A DNA stretch of 64,000 nucleotides from NCBI RefSeq assembly GCF_913773725.1, contig NZ_CAJYGK010000053.1:1-64000 (forward strand), in the 5' to 3' direction. This stretch comes from an uncultured Aquabacterium sp. Lineage in GTDB: Bacteria; Pseudomonadota; Gammaproteobacteria; Burkholderiales; Burkholderiaceae_C. Of the stretch, positions 15,500 to 27,034 are shown piece after piece (position 1 is the stretch's first letter; every line of letters begins with the position of its first letter). Made by a program: the position numbers and the translations under genes. The notes below the pieces were generated by a model that ran no database searches, had not been told where the DNA came from, and saw only the letters and a program-made list of their open reading frames with translations.

Positions 15500-17065
15500 A
15501 TGAGTGCCGCTGACCTCCCTGCCCCCGCCCGCGATCTGGGGGCAGACGCGTCCCCTCCAGCCCTTGACGACCCGGCCACGCTCTGGGCCCGGACCTGCGC
15601 CCGGCTGGCCATGGAGCTGCCCGAACAGCAGTTCAATACCTGGATCCGTCCCCTGCCGCCGGCCGAGGTCAGCCAGGAAGCCGGTGTGACGCTGGTGGGC
15701 GTGCGCGTGCCCAACCGCTTCATGCTCGACTGGATCCGCACGCAGTACAGCGCCCGCATCGAAGCCATCCTCAGCGAACTGCAACCGGGCGAAGTCCGCA
15801 TGGACATCGCCCTGGCCCCTCGTGCGGCCATGCCCGCAGGGGGCACGGGGCTGCGCCCGGGCATGGCCCTGCCCACCCGCGTGCTGCCGCCCAATGCCAC
15901 CGCAACCCTGTCGCCCTCGCCCACCCCGGTGCAGGCCGGGCCCGCCATGCTGACGCCGCAGCAGGCCAGTGCGGTCAACGCCCAGCTGCAGCAGCACGCC
16001 GCCGAGTCCGCGGCCACAGGGCAGTCCGGTCGCGGCCACCCGCGCGTCATGGGCCTGAACCCGGCCCTCACCTTCGACAACCTCGTGCCCGGCCGCGCCA
16101 ACCAGATGGCGCGCACCGCCGCCCTGCACGTGGCCGGCGCGCCCGGCCAGATGTACAACCCGCTGTTCATCTACGGTGGCGTCGGCCTGGGCAAGACCCA
16201 CCTGATGAACGCGGTGGGCAACGCGCTGCTGGCCGACAAGCCCGACGCACGCATCCTCTACCTCCACGCCGAGCAGTTCATCTCCGACGTGGTGAAGAAC
16301 TACCAGCGCAAGACCTTCGACGAGCTCAAGGCCAAGTACCACCAGCTCGACCTGCTGCTGATCGACGACGTGCAGTTCTTCGCCGGCAAGGACCGAACCC
16401 AGGAAGAGTTCTTCAACGCGTTCGAGGCCCTGCTGGCCAAGAAGGCGCACATCATCATGACGAGCGACACCTATCCCAAGGGGCTCGCCAACATCGATGA
16501 ACGCCTGACCTCGCGCTTCGACTCGGGCCTGACGGTTGCCATCGAGCCGCCCGAGCTGGAAATGCGCGTGGCCATCCTGATCAAGAAGGCCGCCCAGGAA
16601 GCCATCGAGCTGCCCGAGGATGTCGCCTTCTTCGTCGCCAAGAACGTGCGTGCCAACGTGCGCGAGCTCGAAGGTGCGCTGCGCAAGGTGCTGGCTTTTG
16701 CCAAGTTCAGCCACAAGGAGATCACGATCAACCTGGCGCGCGAGGCCCTGAAGGACCTGCTGTCGATCCAGAACCGCCAGATCTCGGTCGAGAACATCCA
16801 GAAGACCGTGGCCGATTTCTACAAGATCAAGGTCGCGGACATGTATTCGAAGAAGCGCCCGGCCTCGATCGCCAAGCCGCGCCAGATCGCCATGTACCTG
16901 GCCAAAGAACTGACCCAGAAGAGCCTGCCCGAGATCGGCGAGCTGTTCGGCGGCCGCGACCACACCACCGTGCTGCACGCCGTGCGCAAGATCGCTGGCG
17001 ACCGCGCCAAGGACACGGAGCTCAACCAGCAGCTCCACGTGCTGGAGCAGACGCTCAAGGGCTGA
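15500..17065 (+). CDS. dnaA: Chromosomal replication initiator DnaA
   Basis: A 521-aa AAA+ initiator that binds DnaA boxes and melts oriC. Domain I ([20 protein letters not shown]) is followed by a long Pro/Gln/Ala-rich domain II (about 100-175). Domain III has Walker [15 protein letters not shown], Walker [11 protein letters not shown] and an arginine-finger helix (SRFDSGL). Domain IV carries the DNA-binding signature [15 protein letters not shown]. The start at 15500 is chosen because it begins the conserved domain I and lies three bases past a DnaA box. Confidence 0.98.
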   Translation: MSAADLPAPARDLGADASPPALDDPATLWARTCARLAMELPEQQFNTWIRPLPPAEVSQEAGVTLVGVRVPNRFMLDWIRTQYSARIEAILSELQPGEVRMDIALAPRAAMPAGGTGLRPGMALPTRVLPPNATATLSPSPTPVQAGPAMLTPQQASAVNAQLQQHAAESAATGQSGRGHPRVMGLNPALTFDNLVPGRANQMARTAALHVAGAPGQMYNPLFIYGGVGLGKTHLMNAVGNALLADKPDARILYLHAEQFISDVVKNYQRKTFDELKAKYHQLDLLLIDDVQFFAGKDRTQEEFFNAFEALLAKKAHIIMTSDTYPKGLANIDERLTSRFDSGLTVAIEPPELEMRVAILIKKAAQEAIELPEDVAFFVAKNVRANVRELEGALRKVLAFAKFSHKEITINLAREALKDLLSIQNRQISVENIQKTVADFYKIKVADMYSKKRPASIAKPRQIAMYLAKELTQKSLPEIGELFGGRDHTTVLHAVRKIAGDRAKDTELNQQLHVLEQTLKG

Positions 17066-17098
17066 GCGGCGCGCCTGGCATCCGTCCTGCATGGACCC

Positions 17099-17121
17099 AA
17101 GAGGCTTCGGCCTCTTTTTTT
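17099..17121 (+). terminator. dnaA rho-independent terminator
   Basis: AAGAGGC and GCCTCTT pair around a stable TTCG tetraloop, followed by eight T residues, about 33 bp after the dnaA stop. It separates dnaA from dnaN transcription. Confidence 0.88.
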
Positions 17122-17124
17122 TCG

Positions 17125-17209
17125 CCTGTCAAGCCAACAACGCTGTGGACAAGAAAAGGACAAGTACGGGCTTGTCCACAGGGTCAGCGGCTTTCGGCAG
17201 GTTGTTGTC
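17125..17209 (+). repeat. Origin repeat module, copy 1
   Basis: This 85-bp unit begins CCTGTCAAGCCAACAA, carries an inverted pair of DnaA boxes (TGTGGACAA ... TTGTCCACA) 19 bp apart and ends GTTGTTGTC. It pairs with copy 2 at 17495-17579; a hand count gives about 62 of 85 identical positions, concentrated at the boxes and the ends. Confidence 0.85.
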
Positions 17210-17494
17210 GTTCCATGCACGCACCAACCCGGGTGCCCTCCACACCGTTGTCATGATCCCAAGTTGTTGTTCTGACTTGCAAAACAAGGCTTGTGCACAG
17301 CTTCAGGCCCCCTCTACTACAACCACCACCTTTGAAACTGAAGTCATTGGTGTAGATAACACCGGGCTTCTTTTTCAGCCTGACAGCTTCACGCGGCCGG
17401 GAGACCGGCCCTGGCCCTTTCACGTTCGCCTTCTCTCCCGTCCTGCACCACAGTGAAACGCGCCGCGCGGTCGGTGCGGCATGGACAATCAGCA

Positions 17495-17579
17495 CCTGTC
17501 AAGCCAACAAGCCTGTGGACAGAAAAAGGACAACCGAGGCCTTGTCCACAGGGTGTCGCTTCCCAGCGAAGTTGTTGTC
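17495..17579 (+). repeat. Origin repeat module, copy 2
   Basis: The same length and layout as copy 1 at a 370-bp offset, with the inverted boxes TGTGGACAG and TTGTCCACA. Divergence lies mostly in the spacer and just after the second box, suggesting that the boxes and the outer motifs have been kept by selection. Confidence 0.85.
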
Positions 17580-17713
17580 TGTGAAGCACCCCTCGTTCCC
17601 GGGTAGGATGCACAGGTTTGTCCGCGCCTTAAGGGCTTGATCGGTCAGGACAAAATAGCGTTGTTCACAGAAAAAGTCGTCCTCTACTACAACGACCAAT
17701 TTGAAAGACTGAG

Positions 17714-18856
17714 ATGATTGTGTTGAAAGCAGCCCAGGAAAAAGTTCTCGCCGCCCTGCAGTCGGTGGCGGGCATCGTTGAGCGGCGCCACACGCTTCCC
17801 ATCTTGGCCAACGTGCTGATCCGCAAGCACGGTCCTGAACTCGAACTGATCACCAGCGATCTGGAAATCCAGATCCGCACCACCGCGCAGCTCGACGGCG
17901 ACGAAGGCGATTACGCCATCACCGTGGGCGCGAAGAAGCTGGGCGACATCCTCAAGAGCCTGCCCAGCGACCAGACCGTGTCGCTGACCGCCAACCAGAA
18001 CAAGCTGACGCTGCAGGGCGGCAAGAGCCGCTTCACGCTGCAGACCCTGCCGGCCGAAGATTTCCCGCTGGTGCAGGAAGCGGCCGACTTCGGCCCCGCC
18101 TTCAGCGTGCCGCAGAAGACCTTGAAGATGCTGATCGGTCAGGTGCACTTCGCGATGGCCGTGCACGACATCCGCTACTACCTCAACGGCATCCTCTTCG
18201 TGGCCGAAGGCAACAGCCTGACGTTGGTGGCCACCGACGGCCACCGCCTGGCGCTGGCCCAGGCCACGCTCGATGTCGACATGCCCAAGCAGGAGGTCAT
18301 CCTGCCGCGCAAGACCGTGCTGGAACTGCAGCGCCTGCTCAAGGACGACGGCAAGGGCAAGGAAGGCAGCAATGGGGACAGCGGCGAGCCGATGATCGAA
18401 ATGCGCTTTGCCGGCAACCAGGCGAAGTTCAGCTTCGGCGGACTGGAGTTCGTCACCAAGCTGGTCGAGGGCAAGTTCCCCGACTACAACCGCGTCATCC
18501 CCAAGAACCACAAGAACCACATCACGCTGGGCCGTGCCACGCTGCTGGCCTCGCTGCAGCGCGCGGCCATCCTGACGTCCGAGAAGTTCAAGGGCGTGCG
18601 CATGAACTTTGCGCCTGGCGTGCTGGGCATCGCCTCGAGCAACGCCGAGCAGGAAGAGGCCAAGGAAGAGCTCGAGATCGACTACGGCGGCGACAGCTTC
18701 GAGATCGGCTTCAACGTGGGCTACCTGATGGACGTGCTGGCCAACATGAGCCAGGACATGGTGACCGTGTCGCTGCAGGACGCTAACAGCTCGGCGCTGA
18801 TCACGAATCCGGAATTCGAGGGATTCAAGTACGTCGTGATGCCGATGCGGATCTGA
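17714..18856 (+). CDS. dnaN: DNA polymerase III beta sliding clamp
   Basis: A 380-aa clamp protein beginning MIVLKAAQEKVLAALQSVAG. It has three repeated clamp domains and the conserved C-terminus ending YVVMPMRI. A loop at about 213-225 (DGKGKEGSNGDSGE) is charged and slightly longer than in E. coli. It tethers the replicative polymerase to DNA. Its start lies at the end of the second origin repeat. Confidence 0.98.
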   Translation: MIVLKAAQEKVLAALQSVAGIVERRHTLPILANVLIRKHGPELELITSDLEIQIRTTAQLDGDEGDYAITVGAKKLGDILKSLPSDQTVSLTANQNKLTLQGGKSRFTLQTLPAEDFPLVQEAADFGPAFSVPQKTLKMLIGQVHFAMAVHDIRYYLNGILFVAEGNSLTLVATDGHRLALAQATLDVDMPKQEVILPRKTVLELQRLLKDDGKGKEGSNGDSGEPMIEMRFAGNQAKFSFGGLEFVTKLVEGKFPDYNRVIPKNHKNHITLGRATLLASLQRAAILTSEKFKGVRMNFAPGVLGIASSNAEQEEAKEELEIDYGGDSFEIGFNVGYLMDVLANMSQDMVTVSLQDANSSALITNPEFEGFKYVVMPMRI

Positions 18857-18940
18857 GCCCCAGCGGGCATCGCGCGACAGGCCGGCCGCACCGCTGAACG
18901 GGTGTGGCCGCCGCGCACCGGGCAACCCGGTGGCGCGGGC

Positions 18941-21556
<2,616 letters not shown>

Positions 21557-21576
21557 TGCGTTGAGGGGAGCGAACC

Positions 21577-22005
21577 ATGGCGGTACTCGACCTCACGGCC
21601 CTGCGCTCGGCGATCACCTCGCTGGACGATGGGCTGGCTGTGGTCAGTGATGCAGCCTGGTTCAATGGGCAAGATGCCAAGGTGCGCAATACCCTGGTTG
21701 CCGGCGTGATCCAGAACTTCGAGTTCGTCTACGAAATCAGCATGAAGATGCTGCGCCGACAACTGGAGCTCGAAGCCGACAGCCCGGTCGATGTCGATCA
21801 GGCCAGCTTTCGGAAGTTGCTGCGCATCGCGGCGGAAAAGGGGCTCATTGACGATGTCGAAGCTTGGTTCGGCTTTCGACAGATGCGAAACATCACGGCC
21901 CACACCTATGATCACGCCAAGGCTCAGCAGGTGTACGCCGCCACGCAAGGTTTTCTGACGCACGCGCGTGACTTGCTGGCGCGTCTTGAAGCGCGCCATG
22001 GCTGA
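21577..22005 (+). CDS. HEPN-type protein of a HEPN/MNT toxin-antitoxin pair
   Basis: A 142-aa helical protein of the nucleotidyltransferase-substrate-binding (HI0074-like) family. Residues 104-111 read RNITAHTY, matching the HEPN RNase motif Rx4HxY, whose Tyr is the AMPylation target in characterised pairs. In such pairs the HEPN protein is the toxic RNase and the adjacent minimal nucleotidyltransferase neutralises it by adding AMP. It lies 20 bp after gyrB and overlaps its partner by 8 bp. Confidence 0.85.
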   Translation: MAVLDLTALRSAITSLDDGLAVVSDAAWFNGQDAKVRNTLVAGVIQNFEFVYEISMKMLRRQLELEADSPVDVDQASFRKLLRIAAEKGLIDDVEAWFGFRQMRNITAHTYDHAKAQQVYAATQGFLTHARDLLARLEARHG

Positions 22006-22327
22006 TCAGCCTGAGGTGCCACGGGGGCTGAACGTCGAACCCCGCCACTGGAACATCATCCAGTCGATCCTGATGCAAGAGGTACCGGACCGGGAGGTCC
22101 GTGCTTTCGGGTCTCGGGTGAAGGCCTCGGCCAAGCCGCACTCCGATCTCGACCTGGTGGTGATGGGAGATGTCGCGCTCGACATTGCGACCCAGGCTCG
22201 GCTGAATGACGCGTTTGCCGAATCGGATCTGCCGTGGCGCGTGGATGTGGTCGATTGGGCGACCACGAGCGAGGCGTTCCGGGAATTGATCCAGCAGCAC
22301 ACAGTGGTGCTTCAGCAAGGGCGCTGA
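21998..22327 (+). CDS. Minimal nucleotidyltransferase (MNT) antitoxin
   Basis: A 109-aa MNT-fold protein. GSRVKASAKPHSDLD at 38-52 fits GSx10DxD exactly (Gly38, Ser39, Asp50, Asp52), and WRVDVVDW supplies the third acidic residue. Expected activity is AMPylation of the partner HEPN protein. The ATG at 21998 overlaps the HEPN stop codon region, indicating coupled translation. Confidence 0.85.
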   Translation: MADQPEVPRGLNVEPRHWNIIQSILMQEVPDREVRAFGSRVKASAKPHSDLDLVVMGDVALDIATQARLNDAFAESDLPWRVDVVDWATTSEAFRELIQQHTVVLQQGR

Positions 22328-22430
22328 GGTTTCTTTCCCGTCGGGATGGGAACGGTTTTGTCACCTCATTCCGGCGGTCATGTGCTGTGCTTGCCGCTGG
22401 GGCGGTCGCGCTACCTTTCGCTGTGATCCT

Positions 22431-24617
22431 TCAAGCGGGTGCCGTTCTGAAGCCCGGCACCACCCCCACCAACTCCCTCGCCACCCCGATCGCCAGCCCC
22501 AGCTGCGCCCGCACCAGCTGCTGCAACGGCGCCTCGGGTGCCACATCGAACCCCGGCGCTTCCACCGTGCCCAGCTCGAACCGCCAGTCGTCAGCCTTCT
22601 GTGACCGTGCGGCCTCAATGGCCGTGGCCAGCCGCTTCAAGGCGTCCTGCAGCGCGGCCGCGGTCTCCAGCGTGGCCTGATCCAGGTCCCGCGCCCCGGG
22701 CTCGCCGCGGTGCGCGCCCAGCGCCGAAAGGTAGTTCAGCAACGTGTGCGAGCGCACCAGGAAGCGCCCGCAGGCATCCGTGTTCAGGCGCACGCCGGCC
22801 GGCTCCTTCAGCATGGCCGCCAGCGAGTTCGACAGCGCCGCATCGGCCTTGTGCATGTTGCGGCGGGCTGTGCGGTAGGCCAGGTGGTCCTGCTTGCCGG
22901 CCTGATACTGGCGCAGCACCTCGTCCAGATACCGCGCCTGCGTGCGCAGCGTGGCTGCAGCCAGGCCGTGCCATTGCCGCGCCTGCCAGGTAGGCAGCAC
23001 CAGCCAGGCCGCGAGCGCGGCGATGGTGCCGCCGGCCACGGTGTCCAGCAGCCGGTTGGCCATCACACCCTCTGTCATGCCCAGCTGGTGGAAGGCCAGC
23101 AGCAGCAAGGTGGTGATGGCGGCCGTGCCCACGGTGTAATGCGTGCGGCGTGCGCCCAGAAACACGGCGCCGCTGACGGCAATCAGCACGCTGCCGGCCA
23201 GGTCACCGGGGAACAAGCGGGTCAGCGCCCAACCCAGTGCCAGGCCGATCAGCGTGCCGCTCAGGCGCTGGCTCAGGCGCTTGAGGGTGGCCGCGTAATG
23301 CGGCTGGCTGACGAAGGTGATGGTCAGGACGATCCAGTAGCCGTGCTGGTCGTTCGTGAGGGTCATCAGCCCGAAGCCCGCGAGCAGGGCCACAGCCAGG
23401 CGCACGGCATGCCGGAACAAGGGGGAGGCCACACGGGCCTGGGTCTTCACGCGGTGCCAGGCTTCCTTCAGCGTCGTAGGGTGGCTGTTGACCAGCGTGC
23501 GCTCGGTGGCGAGGGGGGCCGGGTCCTGCACCCGTGCCAGCACGGCGGCCTGCTCGGTGAGGTTGGCACCCAGCGCCTGCAGGGCCTGCAAGGCACGTCC
23601 GGGCGGCATGGTCTGCCGGGCCACCGCCATGGCGCCCTGCATGTCTTCGATGGCGCGCGTGGTGGCGCCCTGGTGCTTCGGTGGTTGCCGCCGCGCGATG
23701 GCTGCCGACAGCTTCAGGCACTGCTCGCCCTGCAGGGCCAGCACGCGCTGGCAGCGGTACAGCGCGTCCGAGCGGAAGAAGGCGTCGGACAGGGTCCTGT
23801 AGTTTTCGTGCGAGGACGAGGTGCGTTCGTGGATGTCCTGTGCCGACAGGTACTGGTGCAGCGCCTGCTGCAGCCAGCCCGGCGGCGTGCGCCGGCCCAG
23901 TCGGCAGAACAGGGCTTCCTTGGTCGTGTGCAGCGCGTCCACCACCAGGCCGTTGTACAGCGCCAGGGCCATGCGTCGCTGCTCGATGTCCACATCGTGG
24001 ATGGGCTCGAGCAGCTTGGACTTGAGTTTCAGGTACTCGCCCAGCAGCGCGTACAGCTGCGCCAGCCGGTGCCGCACGGGCGGCCGCGCCACCGCGCCAG
24101 CCCAGATCACCGACACCAGCCCATACCAGGCCACCCCGCCGAACAGATAGGGCGTGAGCTGGCGCGCGGCCATGCGGTTGGATTGCATGGACAGCGCCAC
24201 GTAGCTGAAGAACACCAGCGAGGCAAAGGCGATGGCGCGGTAGCGTTCCCCCACGGCCCCGGCCATGGTGAGCACGAAGGCACTCACGGCCAGGGCGCCG
24301 GCCAGCAGCGCAGGCCAGGGCTGGGTGAGGCTGACCAGCCCGGCGATCAAGGCGAACACCGCCATGGCGATGACCTGGGTGCGCAGACGGCCGCGCCAGT
24401 TGTCGTCGGTTTCCGTCAGGGCGCTGGCCACGACGCCCAGCAGCACCGGCATCACCTGCCACGACCAGTCTCGCTGCCAGCCCACCAGCAGCACCACGCT
24501 GAGCGCGAGCATGGCCCGCACGCCGTGCATCACGCCTTCATGTTGGCGGGCTTGTTTCCAGAGTTGGTTCCAGTCGGAGGTGAGGTGTTCGAGGCGCACG
24601 GATGAATCCTGCCACAC
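22431..24617 (-). CDS. FUSC/YccS-family inner-membrane protein
   Basis: A 728-aa protein with two blocks of hydrophobic helices (about 28-170 and about 400-540), each followed by a long soluble helical domain, the layout of the YccS/YhfK branch of the FUSC (aromatic-acid exporter-like) superfamily. The start is GTG 24617 or GTG 24599 (the latter preceded by CAGGA). The substrate is unknown. It is convergent with the HEPN/MNT pair and divergent from the Fur-box operon at 24743. Confidence 0.85.
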   Translation of the reverse strand: MWQDSSVRLEHLTSDWNQLWKQARQHEGVMHGVRAMLALSVVLLVGWQRDWSWQVMPVLLGVVASALTETDDNWRGRLRTQVIAMAVFALIAGLVSLTQPWPALLAGALAVSAFVLTMAGAVGERYRAIAFASLVFFSYVALSMQSNRMAARQLTPYLFGGVAWYGLVSVIWAGAVARPPVRHRLAQLYALLGEYLKLKSKLLEPIHDVDIEQRRMALALYNGLVVDALHTTKEALFCRLGRRTPPGWLQQALHQYLSAQDIHERTSSSHENYRTLSDAFFRSDALYRCQRVLALQGEQCLKLSAAIARRQPPKHQGATTRAIEDMQGAMAVARQTMPPGRALQALQALGANLTEQAAVLARVQDPAPLATERTLVNSHPTTLKEAWHRVKTQARVASPLFRHAVRLAVALLAGFGLMTLTNDQHGYWIVLTITFVSQPHYAATLKRLSQRLSGTLIGLALGWALTRLFPGDLAGSVLIAVSGAVFLGARRTHYTVGTAAITTLLLLAFHQLGMTEGVMANRLLDTVAGGTIAALAAWLVLPTWQARQWHGLAAATLRTQARYLDEVLRQYQAGKQDHLAYRTARRNMHKADAALSNSLAAMLKEPAGVRLNTDACGRFLVRSHTLLNYLSALGAHRGEPGARDLDQATLETAAALQDALKRLATAIEAARSQKADDWRFELGTVEAPGFDVAPEAPLQQLVRAQLGLAIGVARELVGVVPGFRTAPA

Positions 24618-24640
24618 GCGCTTTCTTGATCAAACTCAAT

Positions 24641-24660
24641 GAATGCTAATGGTTCTCATT
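24641..24660. promoter_or_regulatory. Probable Fur box
   Basis: GAATGCTAATGGTTCTCATT resembles the Fur operator pattern (AATGATAATnnTTCTCATT). It lies 83 bp before the outer-membrane protein gene and 24 bp from the FUSC start, so iron-dependent repression of the operon at 24743-27480 is likely. Confidence 0.65.
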
Positions 24661-24742
24661 TCAGAATTCAGCGTGCCGCGCACTTGCTGCTTTGCCACGC
24701 CGTGGGGCGTGGTGTGCAGGCACCTCATCACAGGGAGTTTCG

Positions 24743-25633
24743 ATGCGTCGTTTCATACACAAGGCCGCCTGCGCGGGCGCACTGCTGGCCACCATGGGTT
24801 CGCTGCATGCCGGTGAAGGCACGTTTGGCTGGCTGTACACCCTCGACCTGCAGCCCAAGGGCACGTGGGAATTCGAGCAACGCCTGCAGTACAACCGCGG
24901 CCAGGCCGGTGGCACCTACGACTTCTGGCAGGCGCGCACCGAGGTCGAGTACGGGGTCAATGAAAACTTCCAGCTCGCTGGCTACCTCAACACCAGCTTC
25001 ACCAACGCCTACCGCAACTATCCCGCCACGGACGAGTTCCCCAACGGGGAAACCGGCGGCTGGGGCGTGGCCTATCCTGGCGACGGCCATTACCGCAAGT
25101 GGCGGGTCGAGGGCGTGTCGCTCGAGGGCATCTACCGCCTGACCAACCCGGTGATCGACCCGGTGGGCGTGGGTCTGTATGGCGAGCTGACGCTGGGCAC
25201 CGTCAAGGACGAGTTCGAAGCGCGCCTGCTGCTGCAGTCCAACTTCCTGGACGACAAGCTGGTGCTGGCCAGCAACCTGGTCGCGGCGGTGGAAAAGGTG
25301 AAGTTCGTGAACGGCGAGACCGGCCCCGAGAGCATGTTCGACGTGCTGTTCGGCGCCACCTACCGCTTTGCCAACAACTGGACGGCGGGCATGGAGGCCC
25401 GCTATCACAACGACTACTACGGCTACCGCTACCAGACGCACACGCAGCGTGCCTGGTTCATCGGCCCGAACGTGCATTACGCCGAGAAGGACTGGTGGGT
25501 GACGGCCGCGTGGCGCTATCAGCCGACCGGCGGGAAATGCTGGGCGCCCAATGACGGCGAGTGCTCGGGCCGCCGCGTATGGGACAGCCACACCCGCAAC
25601 GAGTTCATCGTCAAGTTCGGCATGCCGTTCTGA
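24743..25633 (+). CDS. Outer-membrane beta-barrel protein (DUF6662-like)
   Basis: A 296-aa exported protein with a signal peptide (KAACAGALLATMGSLHA, cleavage near residue 22). The mature part is rich in alternating aromatic strands (YTLDLQPKGTWEFEQRLQYN; AYRNYPATDEFPN) and ends in Phe (FGMPF), as expected for a BAM-assembled barrel. It leads the operon with the FMN-binding, ApbE and cytochrome-like genes and has a Fur box upstream. Its function is unknown; a role in metal passage across the outer membrane is inferred from context. Confidence 0.75.
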   Translation: MRRFIHKAACAGALLATMGSLHAGEGTFGWLYTLDLQPKGTWEFEQRLQYNRGQAGGTYDFWQARTEVEYGVNENFQLAGYLNTSFTNAYRNYPATDEFPNGETGGWGVAYPGDGHYRKWRVEGVSLEGIYRLTNPVIDPVGVGLYGELTLGTVKDEFEARLLLQSNFLDDKLVLASNLVAAVEKVKFVNGETGPESMFDVLFGATYRFANNWTAGMEARYHNDYYGYRYQTHTQRAWFIGPNVHYAEKDWWVTAAWRYQPTGGKCWAPNDGECSGRRVWDSHTRNEFIVKFGMPF

Positions 25634-25641
25634 GGAGGCCC

Positions 25642-26184
25642 ATGATGCAATGGAAACCGGCTGCCACCCTGGCGCTGATCCCCGTGGCGGCGATCATCGC
25701 GCCGGCCATCGCCCACGCCAAGATCTACGTCAGTGTCGAGGACACGCAGAAGCGCCTCTTTCCCGGCGAGAAGCTGGTGCAGACGCCTGTGGCGCTGACC
25801 GAAGCCCAGCGCGAACGCATGCGCGAGCTCTCGTCGGTGCGCGAGCCCTTCCGCGGTGAGCGCGTATGGCGCACGGCCAAGGGCGACTGGTTCATCGTCG
25901 ATGAAGTGGTGGGCAAGCACGAGATGGTGAAGTACGCGCTGGCCATCCACGCCGACGGCACCATCAAGGGCATCGAGATCATGGAGTACGTCGAGTCCTA
26001 CGGCTACGAGGTGGGCGAGGCCAGCTGGCGCAACCAGTTCGTCGGCAAGACCGGCGCGTCGACCCTGAAGCTCAACAAGGACATCCAGAACATCTCGGGC
26101 GCAACACTGTCGTGCAAGCACCTGACCGATGGCGTCAAGCGCCTGATGGTCATGCACGATCTGGTGCTCAAGGGCCTGAAGTGA
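25642..26184 (+). CDS. Periplasmic FMN-binding domain protein
   Basis: A 180-aa protein with an N-terminal signal or anchor (ATLALIPVAAIIAPAIAHA) and an FMN_bind domain ending in ISGATLSCKHLTDGVKRL. The Thr in SGAT is the residue to which ApbE attaches FMN through a phosphoester bond. The gene for that transferase follows ten bases downstream. GAGGAG lies seven bases before the ATG at 25642. The protein should be a covalently flavinylated electron carrier in the periplasm. Confidence 0.9.
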   Translation: MMQWKPAATLALIPVAAIIAPAIAHAKIYVSVEDTQKRLFPGEKLVQTPVALTEAQRERMRELSSVREPFRGERVWRTAKGDWFIVDEVVGKHEMVKYALAIHADGTIKGIEIMEYVESYGYEVGEASWRNQFVGKTGASTLKLNKDIQNISGATLSCKHLTDGVKRLMVMHDLVLKGLK

Positions 26185-26194
26185 AGGGTTTGAT

Positions 26195-27034
26195 GTGAAA
26201 GCCTGCCGGCCTCATCTCGGCACCTATGTCGAGATCCGGCTCGCCGATCCGGGGCCGGAGCACGCCTTGTCGGCCGCGCTGTCCCAGGCCTTTGCGCGCA
26301 TCGAACAGGTCCACCGCCTGATGTCGGTGTTCGATGCCACCTCCGATGTTGGCCGCATCAACCGCATGCGGCCCGGTGACACGCTTGCGGTGCACCCGTG
26401 GACGCACGAGGTGCTGGCGCTGGCAAAGGAGATCCATGTCGCGTCGGGCGGGCTGTTCGACTGTGGCGTGGCCGCGCGACTGGCCAGCTGGGGGCTGTTG
26501 CCGCCCGCAGCGGTGGAGGTGCCCGCTTCCTCGCTGGCCAGCCTGATCCTGACCCCCGACGGCGGCGTGCGTTGTGACGCGCCGGTGCAGATCGACCTGG
26601 GCGGCATCGCCAAAGGGTATGCGGTGGACCAGGCGGTCGCCGCTCTGCGCGAAGCCGGCGTGGCCGGCGGGGTGGTCAACGCGGGGGGCGATCTGCGCGT
26701 GTTCGGCGATGCGGAGGAAGACATCTGGCTGCGTGACCCGGCCGATCCCGCACACCTGCGCCATGCGGGCACCCTGCGCGACGGCGCCTGCGCCACGTCG
26801 GCCACCTATTACTCCCGCCGCACGGTCGAGGGCGAGGAGGTGTCGGCCCTGGTGGACCCGCGTACCGGGGCCGCGCTTCGCACCCGCAGCAGCTACACCG
26901 TCGTCGCGCCGAGTTGCGCCGTGGCCGATGCACTCACCAAGGTGCTGGCGCTGGCGGGCGAGCCCGGCCATCCCTGTCTGGCGGCCTACGGCGCCGAGTC
27001 CGTCGTGCTGTCACCTGAACCCTGTTCGCCATGA
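26195..27034 (+). CDS. apbE: FAD:protein FMN transferase (ApbE family)
   Basis: A 279-aa flavin transferase. It has LGTYVEI, the acidic/Gly core DLGGIAKGYAVDQAV, VNAGGDLRVFG and TSATYYSRRTVEG, then LVDPRTG and ADALTKVLAL. It uses FAD and Mg2+ to flavinylate the SGAT threonine of the upstream protein. It starts at GTG 26195 with AAGGG upstream and lacks any signal peptide, whereas most ApbE proteins are exported lipoproteins. Its stop overlaps the next ATG (ATGA). Confidence 0.9.
   Translation: MKACRPHLGTYVEIRLADPGPEHALSAALSQAFARIEQVHRLMSVFDATSDVGRINRMRPGDTLAVHPWTHEVLALAKEIHVASGGLFDCGVAARLASWGLLPPAAVEVPASSLASLILTPDGGVRCDAPVQIDLGGIAKGYAVDQAVAALREAGVAGGVVNAGGDLRVFGDAEEDIWLRDPADPAHLRHAGTLRDGACATSATYYSRRTVEGEEVSALVDPRTGAALRTRSSYTVVAPSCAVADALTKVLALAGEPGHPCLAAYGAESVVLSPEPCSP

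Larger units (their letters stand above)
17125..17713. other. oriC: Probable oriC between dnaA and dnaN, internally duplicated
   Basis: The dnaA-dnaN gap holds six DnaA-box-like 9-mers: TGTGGACAA 17144, TTGTCCACA 17172, TTGTGCACA 17291, TGTGGACAG 17514, TTGTCCACA 17542 and TTGTTCACA 17661. Each of the first three has a partner exactly 370 bp downstream. The whole stretch 17125-17345 aligns to 17495-17713 without gaps (for example CCCGGG at 17228 and 17598, CCTCTACTACAAC at 17311 and 17681). With dnaA, dnaN and gyrB adjacent, this is the likely replication origin. No clear 13-mer AT-rich unwinding array is seen. Confidence 0.75.

Noticed and set aside
15464-17092. 542-aa frame antisense to dnaA
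   Set aside because: Leu/Val/Gly-rich shadow of dnaA without start signals or motifs.
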